A stretch of 64,000 nucleotides of DNA, from assembly GCA_964561105.1 (NCBI GenBank), contig CAZLOH010000022.1, positions 14,173 through 78,172 on the forward strand, written 5' to 3'. This document shows positions 36,202 through 44,539 of the stretch, one piece after another (within the stretch, counting starts at the first letter, position 1; each line of letters begins with the position of its first letter). This stretch comes from JADLHS01 sp964561105 (GTDB lineage Bacteria > Verrucomicrobiota > Verrucomicrobiia > Limisphaerales > JADLHS01). A program made the translations under genes and the position numbers. Under the pieces are notes generated by a model. The model was not told where the DNA came from and ran no database searches. It was given only the letters and a program-made list of their open reading frames with translations.

Positions 36202-36714
36202 ATGCCAACGGTTGCCGAACAACTCCGCGCGGCGCGCGAAGCCAAAAAGCTCTCAATCACCGAGGTTGCCGAAATCACCAAGATTCGCGGCGACCACTTG
36301 CGCGCGCTCGAGGAGGGAAATTTCAATGTCTTCGTCGCGCCGGTTTATATCCGGGGCTTTACGCGCACCTATGCCACCCTGCTCAAGCTGGAGGTGCCGC
36401 AACTCATCAAGGCGCTGGATGTGGAACTGGGCAAGACCGATAAATTCTCCGAGCCGCCGCCGCTCACGGATGAGAAAAAGGGCGTGCTGGATTTCGCGAT
36501 GCTGCAACTCTCCAAGGTGAACCTGCGGCAGGGCGCCATCATTCTCGGCGGCCTCGTCGTCCTCGCCATCGTGCTGGGGATCATCCTGACCTGGCGCAGT
36601 CATCGGACGGCCGATCCGCTCCGCAACTTGCCGCCGGCCAAATACAGCCCGCCGCCCGCCCGCAACTCCGGCCAAAAACTGCCGCTGCCCACGCCCGCGC
36701 CCCGCAAACCGTAA
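36202..36714 (+). CDS. RodZ-like HTH membrane protein
   Basis: A 170-residue protein from ATG 36202 (MPTVAEQLRAAREAKKLS). Residues 1-72 are an HTH_25/RodZ-type helix-turn-helix (ITEVAEITKIRGDHLRALEEG, then APVYIRGFTRTYATLL). A single transmembrane helix follows at about 111-131, with a short proline-rich periplasmic tail. RodZ links MreB to the cell wall elongation machinery; this copy is shorter and lacks a large periplasmic domain, so a cytoskeletal or membrane-tethered regulatory role are both possible. Convergent with pgsA. Confidence 0.85.
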   Translation: MPTVAEQLRAAREAKKLSITEVAEITKIRGDHLRALEEGNFNVFVAPVYIRGFTRTYATLLKLEVPQLIKALDVELGKTDKFSEPPPLTDEKKGVLDFAMLQLSKVNLRQGAIILGGLVVLAIVLGIILTWRSHRTADPLRNLPPAKYSPPPARNSGQKLPLPTPAPRKP

Positions 36715-36810
36715 TCCGGACCGGCAGATCGAGGATTTGCGCCCACCGAAGCTTGCCGCGCAAATTTGCTCCGTAGTGAACCACCCGATACTTGGGGCGA
36801 ACTCGTGGCG

Positions 36811-37449
36811 CTACATCTCGCGCAAATACAAATCGCGGTTGCGCCACAGATAGAGGATCCCCGACGTCGCGGTCAGGATGACGGTCAACCACAAGGTGAT
36901 CAACGCGAACCAGGGCGTCCACGGGCTGAACAAATTATGCAGCCAGGGCCACCATTCATCGTACGCATCCATGACGAGGAGCGCGATGATCGCGGCAATT
37001 TGTGAGATGGTCTTGTGTTTGCCGTAGCCTTCGGCGGCGAGGACGACGTTCTTGGAGGCGGCCAGCAGTCGCAGCCCCGTGATGCCGAGTTCGCGCGCGA
37101 CAATGATGACCACCATCCACGCCTCGACCTTGGCATAAACGGGATGCGTGCCAATGTGAAACACCGCCGGCAACTCGCCGGTCAACATGGCCCGCATGTG
37201 CCGCTCGATCAGCGCAATGAACGCCGAGCAGGTCAGGATTTTGTCGGCGAGCGGATCCATCAACACGCCAAAATTGGTGATCAACTTGCGGTCCCGGGCA
37301 ATTTTGCCGTCGAGAAAATCCGTGATGCCGGCGGCGCAGAAGAACACCAGCGCCAGCGTATTGTTGACCGGTGAACGCGAAAACATGGCCCACAAGAATA
37401 CGGCGGTCAGACCAAACCGCGCGGTCGTGAGTTTGTTGGGCAGATTCAT
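36811..37449 (-). CDS. pgsA: CDP-diacylglycerol-glycerol-3-phosphate 3-phosphatidyltransferase
   Basis: A 212-residue integral membrane enzyme that makes phosphatidylglycerophosphate from CDP-diacylglycerol. The CDP-alcohol phosphatidyltransferase signature D-G-x2-A-R-x8-G-x3-D-x3-D is complete (DGKIARDRKLITNFGVLMDPLADK), and several hydrophobic segments flank it. The N-terminus MNLPNKLTTAR is typical of PgsA. Its ATG overlaps the rimO stop (ATGA), so it is translationally coupled to rimO, an arrangement I know from other bacteria as a rimO-pgsA pair. Confidence 0.95.
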   Translation of the reverse strand: MNLPNKLTTARFGLTAVFLWAMFSRSPVNNTLALVFFCAAGITDFLDGKIARDRKLITNFGVLMDPLADKILTCSAFIALIERHMRAMLTGELPAVFHIGTHPVYAKVEAWMVVIIVARELGITGLRLLAASKNVVLAAEGYGKHKTISQIAAIIALLVMDAYDEWWPWLHNLFSPWTPWFALITLWLTVILTATSGILYLWRNRDLYLREM

Positions 37450-39227
37450 GCGGGCTGGGCGATCAAATCATAGTCCGTGTGCCCGATGATTTTCACACGG
37501 GCAAATTCACTGACGGGCAATTGGCCGCGCACATAAATGCGCCCGTCAATGTCCGGGGCATCGGCCTCGCCCCGGGCGATCAAGTAGTTCCGCGCGCCAA
37601 GTGCGGGGTTCGGGGTTTCCGTTTCGCGAATTAGACCGTGTTCCCAGGAGCTGACGTTGGCGGACGCCAGTTGTTTCGCGCTGGCCCGGCCTTCGACCAG
37701 CACCTTGAGCTCGCGACCCACGAATGATTCCGAGACGGCGCGCGCCACTTTGTGTTGCGCGGCCATGGCCCGCGCGCGCCGGCGTTGTTTCACCGGGTCG
37801 CTCACCTGACCGGCCATCGTTCCCGCGCGCGTGCCAGCCTCTTGCGAGTAGGTGAAGACGCCCAGGCGTTCAAACTTGGTTTGCTCGATGAACTCGATCA
37901 GTTCGTCGAAGCAGGCCTCCGTCTCACCCGGAAAGCCAACGATGAATGTGGTGCGGAGCGCAATCCCCGGCACGCCCGCGCGGATTTTGCGGAGCAGATC
38001 CACGATGTATTGCTTCGAGGTTTCGCGCCGCATCCGTTCGAGCATGTTCGCGTGAATGTGCTGGAGCGGGATGTCCACATAACGCGCCACCTTCGGACAC
38101 GCGGCGATGGTCTGAATGAGTTCATCCGTCCAGTGCGCGGGGTGCGTGTAGAGCAGCCGAATCCAGAAATCGCCCGGCAGCTCATTCAATTCCCGCAACA
38201 ACGTGCCGATGGTGGTCGCATCGCCGGCCAGCGACCGGGCGGCGGCGGAAAACTTTTCCGGCGACGAGATCGCCCGGGAGTGGTTCGGCCGCAAATCCAG
38301 GCCGTAATAGGTCGAGTCCTGCGAGATCAGATTCAATTCCTTCACACCGTCGGCCAGCAGCGCCTTTGCTTCAGCCACCACGTCGCGTTGCGTCCGGCTG
38401 CGATGCGACCCGCGCATCCGGGGGATGATGCAAAAGCTGCACGGATGATTGCAGCCCTCGGCAATCTTCACGTAGGCGAAATGCTTCGGCGTGAGTCGAA
38501 ACCTTGGCGTCTCGTAATCAGGAATGTAAACCGGCCGCGCCGTGACATCGAATACCGGAGCCGTCGGCGGAGGGACGATGGAGGGCGGCTTGCCCACCAC
38601 GGTCCTGGTCTTGCCAAACTTCGCGGTGCCTCGAATGGCTTCCGATTTCTCGTGTGCGTCAAGACCCCGTCCCTGCTCCAGTTCGGCGAGGCGCGTCGTG
38701 ACTTTGGTTTTTCGGTTTCGGATTTCGAGCCTCGGATTTCGGATTTTTTCACCGCGTCGCTCGTGCGCCTGTTTCACGATGGCGGAAACCTGCGCCACCT
38801 GATCAATACCCATGAACGCGTCCACTTCCGGGAACAGCTTGGGGAGCTCCTCGCGAAAGCGTTGCGACAAACAGCCCGAGACGACCAGGCCCTGGCCGCG
38901 ATTTTTCGCTTCGCGCACTTCCGCGGATTCGAGAATGGTGTCCACGCTCTCCTCCTGGGCGGAGTCAATGAACGAACAAGTGTTCACGATCACCACGTCG
39001 GCTTGCGCCGCGTCATTGGTGATGGCGACGCCACCCTGGATCAGCGAGCCGAGCATGATTTCGGCGTCCACCAGATTTTTGGCGCAGCCGAGCGATATCA
39101 GCCCCACCTGCAACGGCCGATCTTTGGACTTTGGTTTGGTCACCGGCCTGACAGCGTATGCGACATCGTGCAGCGAGGCAATCTTGCTAAAACCCGTGGC
39201 ACAACTCGACAGGAATACCTCCATCAC
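37446..39227 (-). CDS. rimO: Ribosomal protein S12 methylthiotransferase RimO
   Basis: A 593-residue radical-SAM enzyme that adds a methylthio group to an aspartate of ribosomal protein S12. The N-domain has the three cluster cysteines (LGCAKN, VNTCSFID, SGCLSQR), and the radical-SAM motif is CNHPCSFC. It is much longer than a usual RimO (about 440 residues). About 70 extra residues separate the N-domain from the radical-SAM core; part of these (KIRNPRLEIRNRKTK) is a translated intergenic repeat. Another insertion of about 25 residues follows YYGLDLRPN. The first 30 residues may be leader: a GTG at 39143 gives the more usual N-terminus. The 5' end overlaps the truncated AbiEii-like gene by one stop/start junction. 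Confidence 0.93.
   Translation of the reverse strand: MMEVFLSSCATGFSKIASLHDVAYAVRPVTKPKSKDRPLQVGLISLGCAKNLVDAEIMLGSLIQGGVAITNDAAQADVVIVNTCSFIDSAQEESVDTILESAEVREAKNRGQGLVVSGCLSQRFREELPKLFPEVDAFMGIDQVAQVSAIVKQAHERRGEKIRNPRLEIRNRKTKVTTRLAELEQGRGLDAHEKSEAIRGTAKFGKTRTVVGKPPSIVPPPTAPVFDVTARPVYIPDYETPRFRLTPKHFAYVKIAEGCNHPCSFCIIPRMRGSHRSRTQRDVVAEAKALLADGVKELNLISQDSTYYGLDLRPNHSRAISSPEKFSAAARSLAGDATTIGTLLRELNELPGDFWIRLLYTHPAHWTDELIQTIAACPKVARYVDIPLQHIHANMLERMRRETSKQYIVDLLRKIRAGVPGIALRTTFIVGFPGETEACFDELIEFIEQTKFERLGVFTYSQEAGTRAGTMAGQVSDPVKQRRRARAMAAQHKVARAVSESFVGRELKVLVEGRASAKQLASANVSSWEHGLIRETETPNPALGARNYLIARGEADAPDIDGRIYVRGQLPVSEFARVKIIGHTDYDLIAQPA
38695..38760 (-). repeat. Dispersed AATCCGAAATCCG repeat in frame inside rimO
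   Basis: Plus-strand words GGTTTCGGATTTCGAG and CTCGGATTTCGGATTTTT match the repeat family seen at 23205-23375 in the gene-poor region. On the coding strand they give the R/N/K-rich peptide within the linker of RimO. The reading frame is kept. Confidence 0.75.
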
Positions 39228-39580
39228 GGAACAGTCGCGTTAGTCGCTGCACGACTTGGCGGCAGTTCCTTGTCGCGCTGGGCGTCGTGCTCATGACCGG
39301 TCAATGGCGCGAGCTTGCTCACCTGACCCAGCACAGCGACCAACTCCTCCGGTTTCGCCTGCGTCACGATGTCCACGTCAATGGACAACCGCCGGATGGG
39401 ATTCAGGCGCAGGAGCAGGCTCGTGCCGGCCTTGAACTGGATGGGCAAACCGCTTTCCGCCAGATGGCCAAGAAGCTGAAGCGCGGCAATGGTCTTCTCC
39501 AGCATCACCGGGTTGCGGCATCCAATTGCAGCCGCGTGTTTCAAAACCCACGCCTTTTCAATACATTCCGGCGAAAGCAT
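39224..39580 (-). pseudogene. Truncated AbiEii-like nucleotidyltransferase toxin
   Basis: A 118-residue frame with the N-terminal signature of AbiEii/MenT-type nucleotidyltransferases: a helix, FKAGTSLLLRLNPIRRLSIDVDIV (G-S followed by D-x-D). Full proteins are about 250-300 residues; here homology ends after roughly 90 residues, and the last 25 (HEHDAQRDKELPPSRAA and on) look foreign. It starts 12 bases after the AbiEi-like antitoxin gene, as in type IV AbiE toxin-antitoxin pairs, and its stop codon overlaps the rimO start. The catalytic N-domain is only partly present, so I regard it as inactivated by a deletion whose edge is rimO. Confidence 0.75.
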
Positions 39581-39591
39581 GGCTTGCCACC

Positions 39592-40347
39592 CTAACCAAC
39601 CAACGCGGACTTTTTCAAAAACTCCGCTTTGATGTGTCGTCCCAATTCCAGCCCGGCGGGACGGCGCTCGCGGGCGTAATCCAGCAGCCGGGCCAGCGAA
39701 ATCCGCGAATAACCGGCGAGGTTGTCGAACGTGCGGAAATACTCCCCTTCGTCCATGAACCGTAGCGCCCGGCTTTCCACGAACGACTCCACCAGCAACC
39801 CCTCCACCGTCACCAGATGCCCGTCGTGCGGCTGCGTGGTTGGCTTGGGGCGGATGACCACAGTGCGCTCCCGGATGGCAAACTCCCGCGCCGCCGCGCC
39901 TCGTGGATTCAGATGAACGTCGTAGCCGTCATCCCGAAGTCGCTCCGCCACGCTCGACATCGCGTCGCGTTCCGTGTGGACGAACGTGACGAACCGGGCC
40001 AGCAGCAGATGCCCGTAGCTGCGGATCTGCTCCGTGGACCAGCAGGTGAAGTCCAAGAGTGGAAACGATTTTTCCAGCTCCCGCGCCAGCCGGGCGGTCG
40101 GTTTTGCGTTGAGCACGCAAGGTTCGGCAATGCGCGAATACCATCCGCGTCCGGCGTCGTGAATGACCCTGCCGCGCATAAAGGTGGACAGATACTCGCG
40201 CAGCAGCGCGGGCGGACAGGTGATCTGGCGCTGGCGCAACCAGTCCCGGACCTCGGCCACGCTGAAATACGGCGCTTGCCGCGCGAGCGCGGGCAGGCAC
40301 TCGTTGCGCAGAACTTGTTTGAGGTTGGTCTTGTTGCCGGTTGGCAT
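39592..40347 (-). CDS. AbiEi-like antitoxin / wHTH protein
   Basis: A 251-residue protein from ATG 40347 (MPTGNKTNLKQVL). The N-terminal 70 residues look like a winged helix (VAEVRDWLRQRQITCPPALLREYLSTF, then RGWYSR), and the C-terminal part has the alpha/beta pattern of AbiEi-type antitoxins of the DUF6577 kind (CWSTEQIRSYGHLLLARFVTFV, ERTVVIRPKPTTQ). It immediately precedes the truncated nucleotidyltransferase. AbiEi proteins repress their operon and neutralise AbiEii. With the toxin broken, this gene may be a leftover immunity function. Confidence 0.75.
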   Translation of the reverse strand: MPTGNKTNLKQVLRNECLPALARQAPYFSVAEVRDWLRQRQITCPPALLREYLSTFMRGRVIHDAGRGWYSRIAEPCVLNAKPTARLARELEKSFPLLDFTCWSTEQIRSYGHLLLARFVTFVHTERDAMSSVAERLRDDGYDVHLNPRGAAAREFAIRERTVVIRPKPTTQPHDGHLVTVEGLLVESFVESRALRFMDEGEYFRTFDNLAGYSRISLARLLDYARERRPAGLELGRHIKAEFLKKSALVG

Positions 40348-40380
40348 TTTAGTGCGCCGTTGACGCGGTCTCAACGGTTT

Positions 40381-40842
40381 TGATCTGGCCGTGGGCAGAG
40401 CAAGCCAAAGCTCCGTCAGGAGCGGAATCTTTGTAGAACCACAATCGCGATAAATTCAAAGCCTCGTCGGGGCGGAATATGCCGCTCCTGACGGAGCTTG
40501 GATTTTCCGGCGATGCCATTCTACAAAGATGTCGCCCCGCTGGGGCTGCGGCGGGATTCTGGCGCTTGGCGGCAAGGAGGCGGTCAACCCACGGGGCGTG
40601 GCGAGGATTTACCCCAACGGGGTAGCGTCGTTCAGCCCAGGGTTGCGAGGAACGAACTACCCTGGGTAACCGAATCAAAATGTTCATCAACCCCAACGGG
40701 GTTGCGGCATGGCGCGCGGCAACACCGACGCAACCCCGTTGGGGTTGGGGAAAATCAAAACACCGATGACCCAGGGTAGCCTCGCGGACTCGGCAACCCG
40801 GGCTGAAGGACGAAACGCCGTTGGCGTTCTCATTTGCTCGCC
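40381..40842. repeat. Cluster D of palindromic repeats (AAC-loop hairpins)
   Basis: This 460-base non-coding stretch holds TACCCC-AAC-GGGGTA (40610-40624), CAACCCC-AAC-GGGGTTG (40688-40704), its complement form CAACCCC-GTT-GGGGTTG (40731-40747) and AACGCC-GTT-GGCGTT (40814-40828). There is also a long inverted repeat (AAGCTCCGTCAGGAGCGG at about 40407 against its complement at about 40482), and CCCAGGGT / ACCCTGGG pairs. It produces an apparent 171-residue minus-strand frame that is best explained as translated repeat. Confidence 0.85.
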
Positions 40843-40905
40843 TCCTCCACGATTTTGACTTCATCCGGCATCAATTCGGAGAGGGCAAGGAGGTTCAGGC
40901 TCATT

Positions 40906-41568
40906 TTACAATTTCCCTTCCTCCAAGAAGCTAAAATACCCACTCCGGTTGAAGATGATGTGATCCAGCAACTCAATGCCAACGATTTCTCCCGCCGCCT
41001 TGAGTTGACCGGTGATCACGATGTCACTCGGCGACGGTTCGAGTCCGCCGCTCGGATGGTTATGTGCCACGATGATGCCGGAAGCCCGGTCAGCCACGGC
41101 ATCGGCAAAGACTTCGCGCGGGTGAACCGGGCTGCGGTCGATCAGGCCAATCGAGACGACCCGGATGTTCAGAATCTCGTTCGCACCGTTAATGGTGGCA
41201 CAGAGGAAATGCTCTTGCCTTCGGTCAGCGTAATGGCAAACCAAGGGCAGAATATCGGCGGGGGTTGCGATTTTCGTGCCTTCAGGCTTGATGCGGCGGC
41301 GGGCGAATTCAATCGCCGCCAGAATCAACGTGGCTTTCGCGTTGCCGACGCCTTCAAACTGAGAGAGGTCGTCCGCCGTCACCTTCAGCCCCTTCTCGTC
41401 AATGAGCCGCGCCAGTTTTCCGGCGAGCGTCATCACATCCATGCCCGGCGTGCCTTTGCCGAGTAGCACCGCCAACAATTCCTGGTCGCTCAACGCCGCT
41501 GCGCCCTTGGCCAGGAGCTTCTCGCGGGGGCGGTCGTGCGCCGGAATCTGGTTCATGGGCCGGGTCAT
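40906..41568 (-). CDS. radC: RadC family JAB-domain protein
   Basis: A 220-residue RadC-type protein. The N-terminal helix-hairpin-helix region (SDQELLAVLLGKGTPGMDV, LSQFEGVGNAKATLILAAIEFA) and the C-terminal JAB/MPN metal site HNHPSGGLEPSPSD (H-x-H-x7-S-x2-D) are complete. The family's biochemical role is unresolved; it is frequently carried by mobile and defence islands. Its ATG overlaps the hsdR stop by ATGA, so it is the last gene of the restriction operon. It may be the cellular copy or one carried by the island. Confidence 0.92.
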   Translation of the reverse strand: MTRPMNQIPAHDRPREKLLAKGAAALSDQELLAVLLGKGTPGMDVMTLAGKLARLIDEKGLKVTADDLSQFEGVGNAKATLILAAIEFARRRIKPEGTKIATPADILPLVCHYADRRQEHFLCATINGANEILNIRVVSIGLIDRSPVHPREVFADAVADRASGIIVAHNHPSGGLEPSPSDIVITGQLKAAGEIVGIELLDHIIFNRSGYFSFLEEGKL

Positions 41569-44537
41569 GCAGCAAAAGCCAAGTGGGATTGGATAACCGT
41601 GACGGCCATGATGTCGAAGATGCCCCCGGTGTCGGTGTATTTGGGATCGCCCAATTCCTCGTAGCGCCCGCGCTCGTCGTAGGCGGTCTGAATCTCTCCG
41701 TTGACCTGGCCACGGTATGGGCCTTCGAGGAACACCCGGTCTGCGCGGTGCGCTTGGACCGTGCCACGGATGCCTGTATCGGCAATCTTCTCCTCCGTCA
41801 CCTGCTTGATGTAGAGGGCCTCCTCGTCGGTGATTTGGAATTTGGTGCGAATCTCATCAATCATGTCCTGCACGGACACCTTCTTCGGCGGCGGGCCAGT
41901 GCCCTTCTTTCCCTTGCGTGGTTTCAGCTTCACCGGCCCGGTGCTGGTCGTGACCCCCTGATACTCGACCGCCGCCTTGATGACTTCGGTTTGCCGAATC
42001 TGCTTCATCAGGTCGGACACGCTGCCCATCTTGATGAGCTGCGGCCCGACGTATTCCGCAAACGTGGCGAACTCCTTCAACTCTGGCGCATAGGTGAAGA
42101 AGCAGGTAAGGAAGTGGAACGCCTTGACGTAACGGGCGAGCAAGTAAACGAACGCCTTGCGCTCCTCGTTGTCGGCAATATTGGCCTGGAAGCGTGCCCG
42201 CAGCGCATTCACAAAAAACTGCATCTGCGCGTCCGTGCCGCTCGCCGCCAGCTTCGCAAAGTCGGCGGCGTCTTTCTGCGTGAACACGCCAACGTCCAGA
42301 ATCTCCTGGTAGAGCTTCGGGCAAAGCTCCTGGTCCGGCTCGGTCGGCGCGAACGGCGTGCCCTTGCGGTATTTCTGAAACGCCTTGAGGATGGCCGTGG
42401 CGTTGTTGGTGAAGTCCACTACCACCACGTCCTTCTTCTCCTCGTGGCAGCGGTTCAACCGGGACACCGTCTGCACGGCGTTGCGATCCACGACCGGCTT
42501 GTCGAGGAACATCCCGGCCAGCAACGGCTGGTCGAAGCCCGTCTGGAATTTGCTGGCCACGATCATGATGCGGTAGTCCTCACCCTCGAACCGTTCTTCG
42601 ATCAACTCGCCCGACTGCAATTCGTTGACGGCGTGTTCGTGAATCTCCGCGTTGGTTGCCGGGTGCGTGAAGTCCGAAAAGGCGTAGAGCACTTTGTATT
42701 TCGCCCCGCGCTCTTTGATCTTCTCCTTGATGATGTTGAAATAGCGCAGCCCGGCCACGCGGGAACTGGTCACTATCATCGCTTTGGCCCGCCCGCCGAC
42801 CAGCGGCATCACCTTTTCCTCGAAGATGCGGAGCATGACCTCGGCCTTGTATTGGATGAGGCCGTCGTCCTGAAACGCCACGTTCATCAGCGCCTTGGCC
42901 ACGACGCCCTTGGGATAGACCTCCTCCTCTTCGTCCTTCGCCGGCACAAAGTGGCAGTGCAGGTGGTAGAGCGTCTTGTAGGAGATGATGCTCGCGGCCA
43001 CGTCCACGATGTAACCCTCGGCAATCGCTTCCTCCTCGGTGTAGCTGTCAAATGGCGCGCCGAACAGGCTGACCGTCTCCGGCGAAGGTGTGGCGGTGAA
43101 CGCGACGAACAACTGATTCAGGTCGTGCTCGCGGATGACTTTGGCAAGCTGCTCCTCCGGGTCTTGCTCCGGCGCGTCGGCGTCCGGTTCGTCCGCCTTG
43201 CGGAATGGCAGGCGAATGGCCGCGCCCATCTGGCCTTCCTGCGAGCGGTGCGCCTCGTCAATCAGGAACGTGACGCGCAGCTTCTTCAGTTCGGGATTGT
43301 TCTGAATCTGGTCGAGTATCCAGGCGAACTTTTGCTGCGTGCTGACGATGATGGGCTTCCGCTGGTTGAGGAAGCGCGGCAGGTCGTCGGCGCGGTCGGC
43401 CAGGCCCACCACGTCCTTCAAGTGGGTGTAGTTGACGATGTCACGGCGGATGTTGTCGTCGAGTGCCGTGCGGTCGGTGAGGATGAACGTGATGTCCACC
43501 AGCTTTTCGTTCGTGCCCGGCTTGTACAGGCTGTGCAGACGGTCGGCCAGCCAGCAGATCGAGAGCGTCTTGCCGCTGCCCGGCGAATGCTCCGCCAGGT
43601 ATTTGCGCCCGATGTTGCCTTCCTTGGAAAAGTGCGCCGTGACATCTTCAGCGACCTTCCGCACCAGGCGGGCCTGGTGGTAGCGCGGGAAGATGGTGAA
43701 TGCCGGGCGCTCGGGTTTGTCCGCCTCAGCCTCGCGCTTGGGCACGCGCACCAGGAAGAATGACAACGCCTCCAACAACTGCTCCTTGGACAGCACTTCG
43801 CGGTAAAGGAACTCGACCGGATACTCGTTCGGTTTCGTGGGCGTGTTGACCAGGCCCATATTGTGCCAGCGGAAGTTCTCCTCGCGGCGGGGATCGGTCG
43901 CGGCCATCACATCGCTCGTGTCGGCGGCGAGGTAGAGGAAGGGGTGCGAGAAAATCTTGTGTTTGTGGTCGCGGGCGGCGAACTGCGCCACGGCGTCATG
44001 CACGTTCTGGTTGGCCTCGTGCTTCACCTCCAGCGCCACGATGGGCAGGCCGTTGAGGAAGAACACGAAATCAATTTCCTTTTGACCTTGGGCCGGCGGC
44101 GGGACGCCGCCTGAACCCGCAGGCGGGGACGCCTGAGCCACAAAATAGAAGTGCGGGCGGAAGGTGATGCGGTTCTGCGGGTATTTGTCCGCGCCCGCGC
44201 TCTCGGCGGAACGGGGCTTGGGGTAGAACAGCCGAAACTCCAGCCCGCGCACTTTCAACCCGTGGCGCAAGAGCATCCAGAGCGGCGTGTGGGCCAGTTC
44301 TTTCCGCAGCGCCTTGAAGACCTCGTCCCGTGCGTCTGTGCCGTAATCGTCGGTCAACTTCTTGAGCGTGTCGGCCTGCGTGGCCTTGAGAAAGGCCCAC
44401 AGGTGGTCTTCGGCGATGAAGTGCTCCGTGTCCGTGATGTCGGACTGCTCCAGCACGCCATACCCGTGCTCGCGGACGAGGTAATCCGCGATGTGTTGCT
44501 GAAACGTCAGCTCCGGGGCTTTCTTCTTGCGCGGCAT
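41565..44537 (-). CDS. hsdR: Type I restriction enzyme R subunit HsdR
   Basis: A 990-residue translocase/nuclease subunit of a type I restriction system. The N-terminal endonuclease domain shows EIDFVFFLNGLPIVALEVKHE (the D...E-x-K set), the SF2 motor has Walker A HSPGSGKT near residue 320 and DEAH near 425 (FLIDEAHRSQEG), followed by helicase domain 2 (GFDQPLLAGMFLDKPV, TVSRLNR) and a C-terminal HsdM/S-interaction region. Just before the nuclease motif lies a proline/glycine insertion of about 17 residues (SPPAGSGGVPPPAQ) encoded by a palindromic repeat. It is part of the hsdM-hsdS-DUF1016-hsdR-radC operon. With all motifs intact it is likely functional if the insertion is tolerated. Confidence 0.95.
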   Translation of the reverse strand: MPRKKKAPELTFQQHIADYLVREHGYGVLEQSDITDTEHFIAEDHLWAFLKATQADTLKKLTDDYGTDARDEVFKALRKELAHTPLWMLLRHGLKVRGLEFRLFYPKPRSAESAGADKYPQNRITFRPHFYFVAQASPPAGSGGVPPPAQGQKEIDFVFFLNGLPIVALEVKHEANQNVHDAVAQFAARDHKHKIFSHPFLYLAADTSDVMAATDPRREENFRWHNMGLVNTPTKPNEYPVEFLYREVLSKEQLLEALSFFLVRVPKREAEADKPERPAFTIFPRYHQARLVRKVAEDVTAHFSKEGNIGRKYLAEHSPGSGKTLSICWLADRLHSLYKPGTNEKLVDITFILTDRTALDDNIRRDIVNYTHLKDVVGLADRADDLPRFLNQRKPIIVSTQQKFAWILDQIQNNPELKKLRVTFLIDEAHRSQEGQMGAAIRLPFRKADEPDADAPEQDPEEQLAKVIREHDLNQLFVAFTATPSPETVSLFGAPFDSYTEEEAIAEGYIVDVAASIISYKTLYHLHCHFVPAKDEEEEVYPKGVVAKALMNVAFQDDGLIQYKAEVMLRIFEEKVMPLVGGRAKAMIVTSSRVAGLRYFNIIKEKIKERGAKYKVLYAFSDFTHPATNAEIHEHAVNELQSGELIEERFEGEDYRIMIVASKFQTGFDQPLLAGMFLDKPVVDRNAVQTVSRLNRCHEEKKDVVVVDFTNNATAILKAFQKYRKGTPFAPTEPDQELCPKLYQEILDVGVFTQKDAADFAKLAASGTDAQMQFFVNALRARFQANIADNEERKAFVYLLARYVKAFHFLTCFFTYAPELKEFATFAEYVGPQLIKMGSVSDLMKQIRQTEVIKAAVEYQGVTTSTGPVKLKPRKGKKGTGPPPKKVSVQDMIDEIRTKFQITDEEALYIKQVTEEKIADTGIRGTVQAHRADRVFLEGPYRGQVNGEIQTAYDERGRYEELGDPKYTDTGGIFDIMAVTVIQSHLAFAA
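44087..44138. repeat. Palindromic repeat in frame inside hsdR
   Basis: The plus strand has GGCGGCG-GGA-CGCCGCC at about 44095-44111, then CGCCTG / CAGGCG arms, then AGGCG-GGGA-CGCCT. The GGA-loop hairpin is the same type as the CGCCGGCG-GGA hairpin in the intergenic region near 23151. In HsdR it encodes the SPPAGSGGVPPPAQ stretch, which ordinary HsdR proteins lack. Confidence 0.75.
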
Positions 44538-44539
44538 GG

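Noticed and set aside
40381..40842. Possible CRISPR array
   Set aside because: The palindromes are not regularly spaced, differ in stem sequence and lack unique equal-length spacers; no cas gene is near.
40349..40864. A 171-residue minus-strand frame between the AbiE-like genes and radC
   Set aside because: It consists almost entirely of translated palindromic repeats; no domain, and the repeat words explain it.
41583..43763. A 726-residue plus-strand frame opposite hsdR
   Set aside because: It mirrors the hsdR codons and is low-complexity Arg/Leu/His/Val; HsdR motifs on the other strand are complete.
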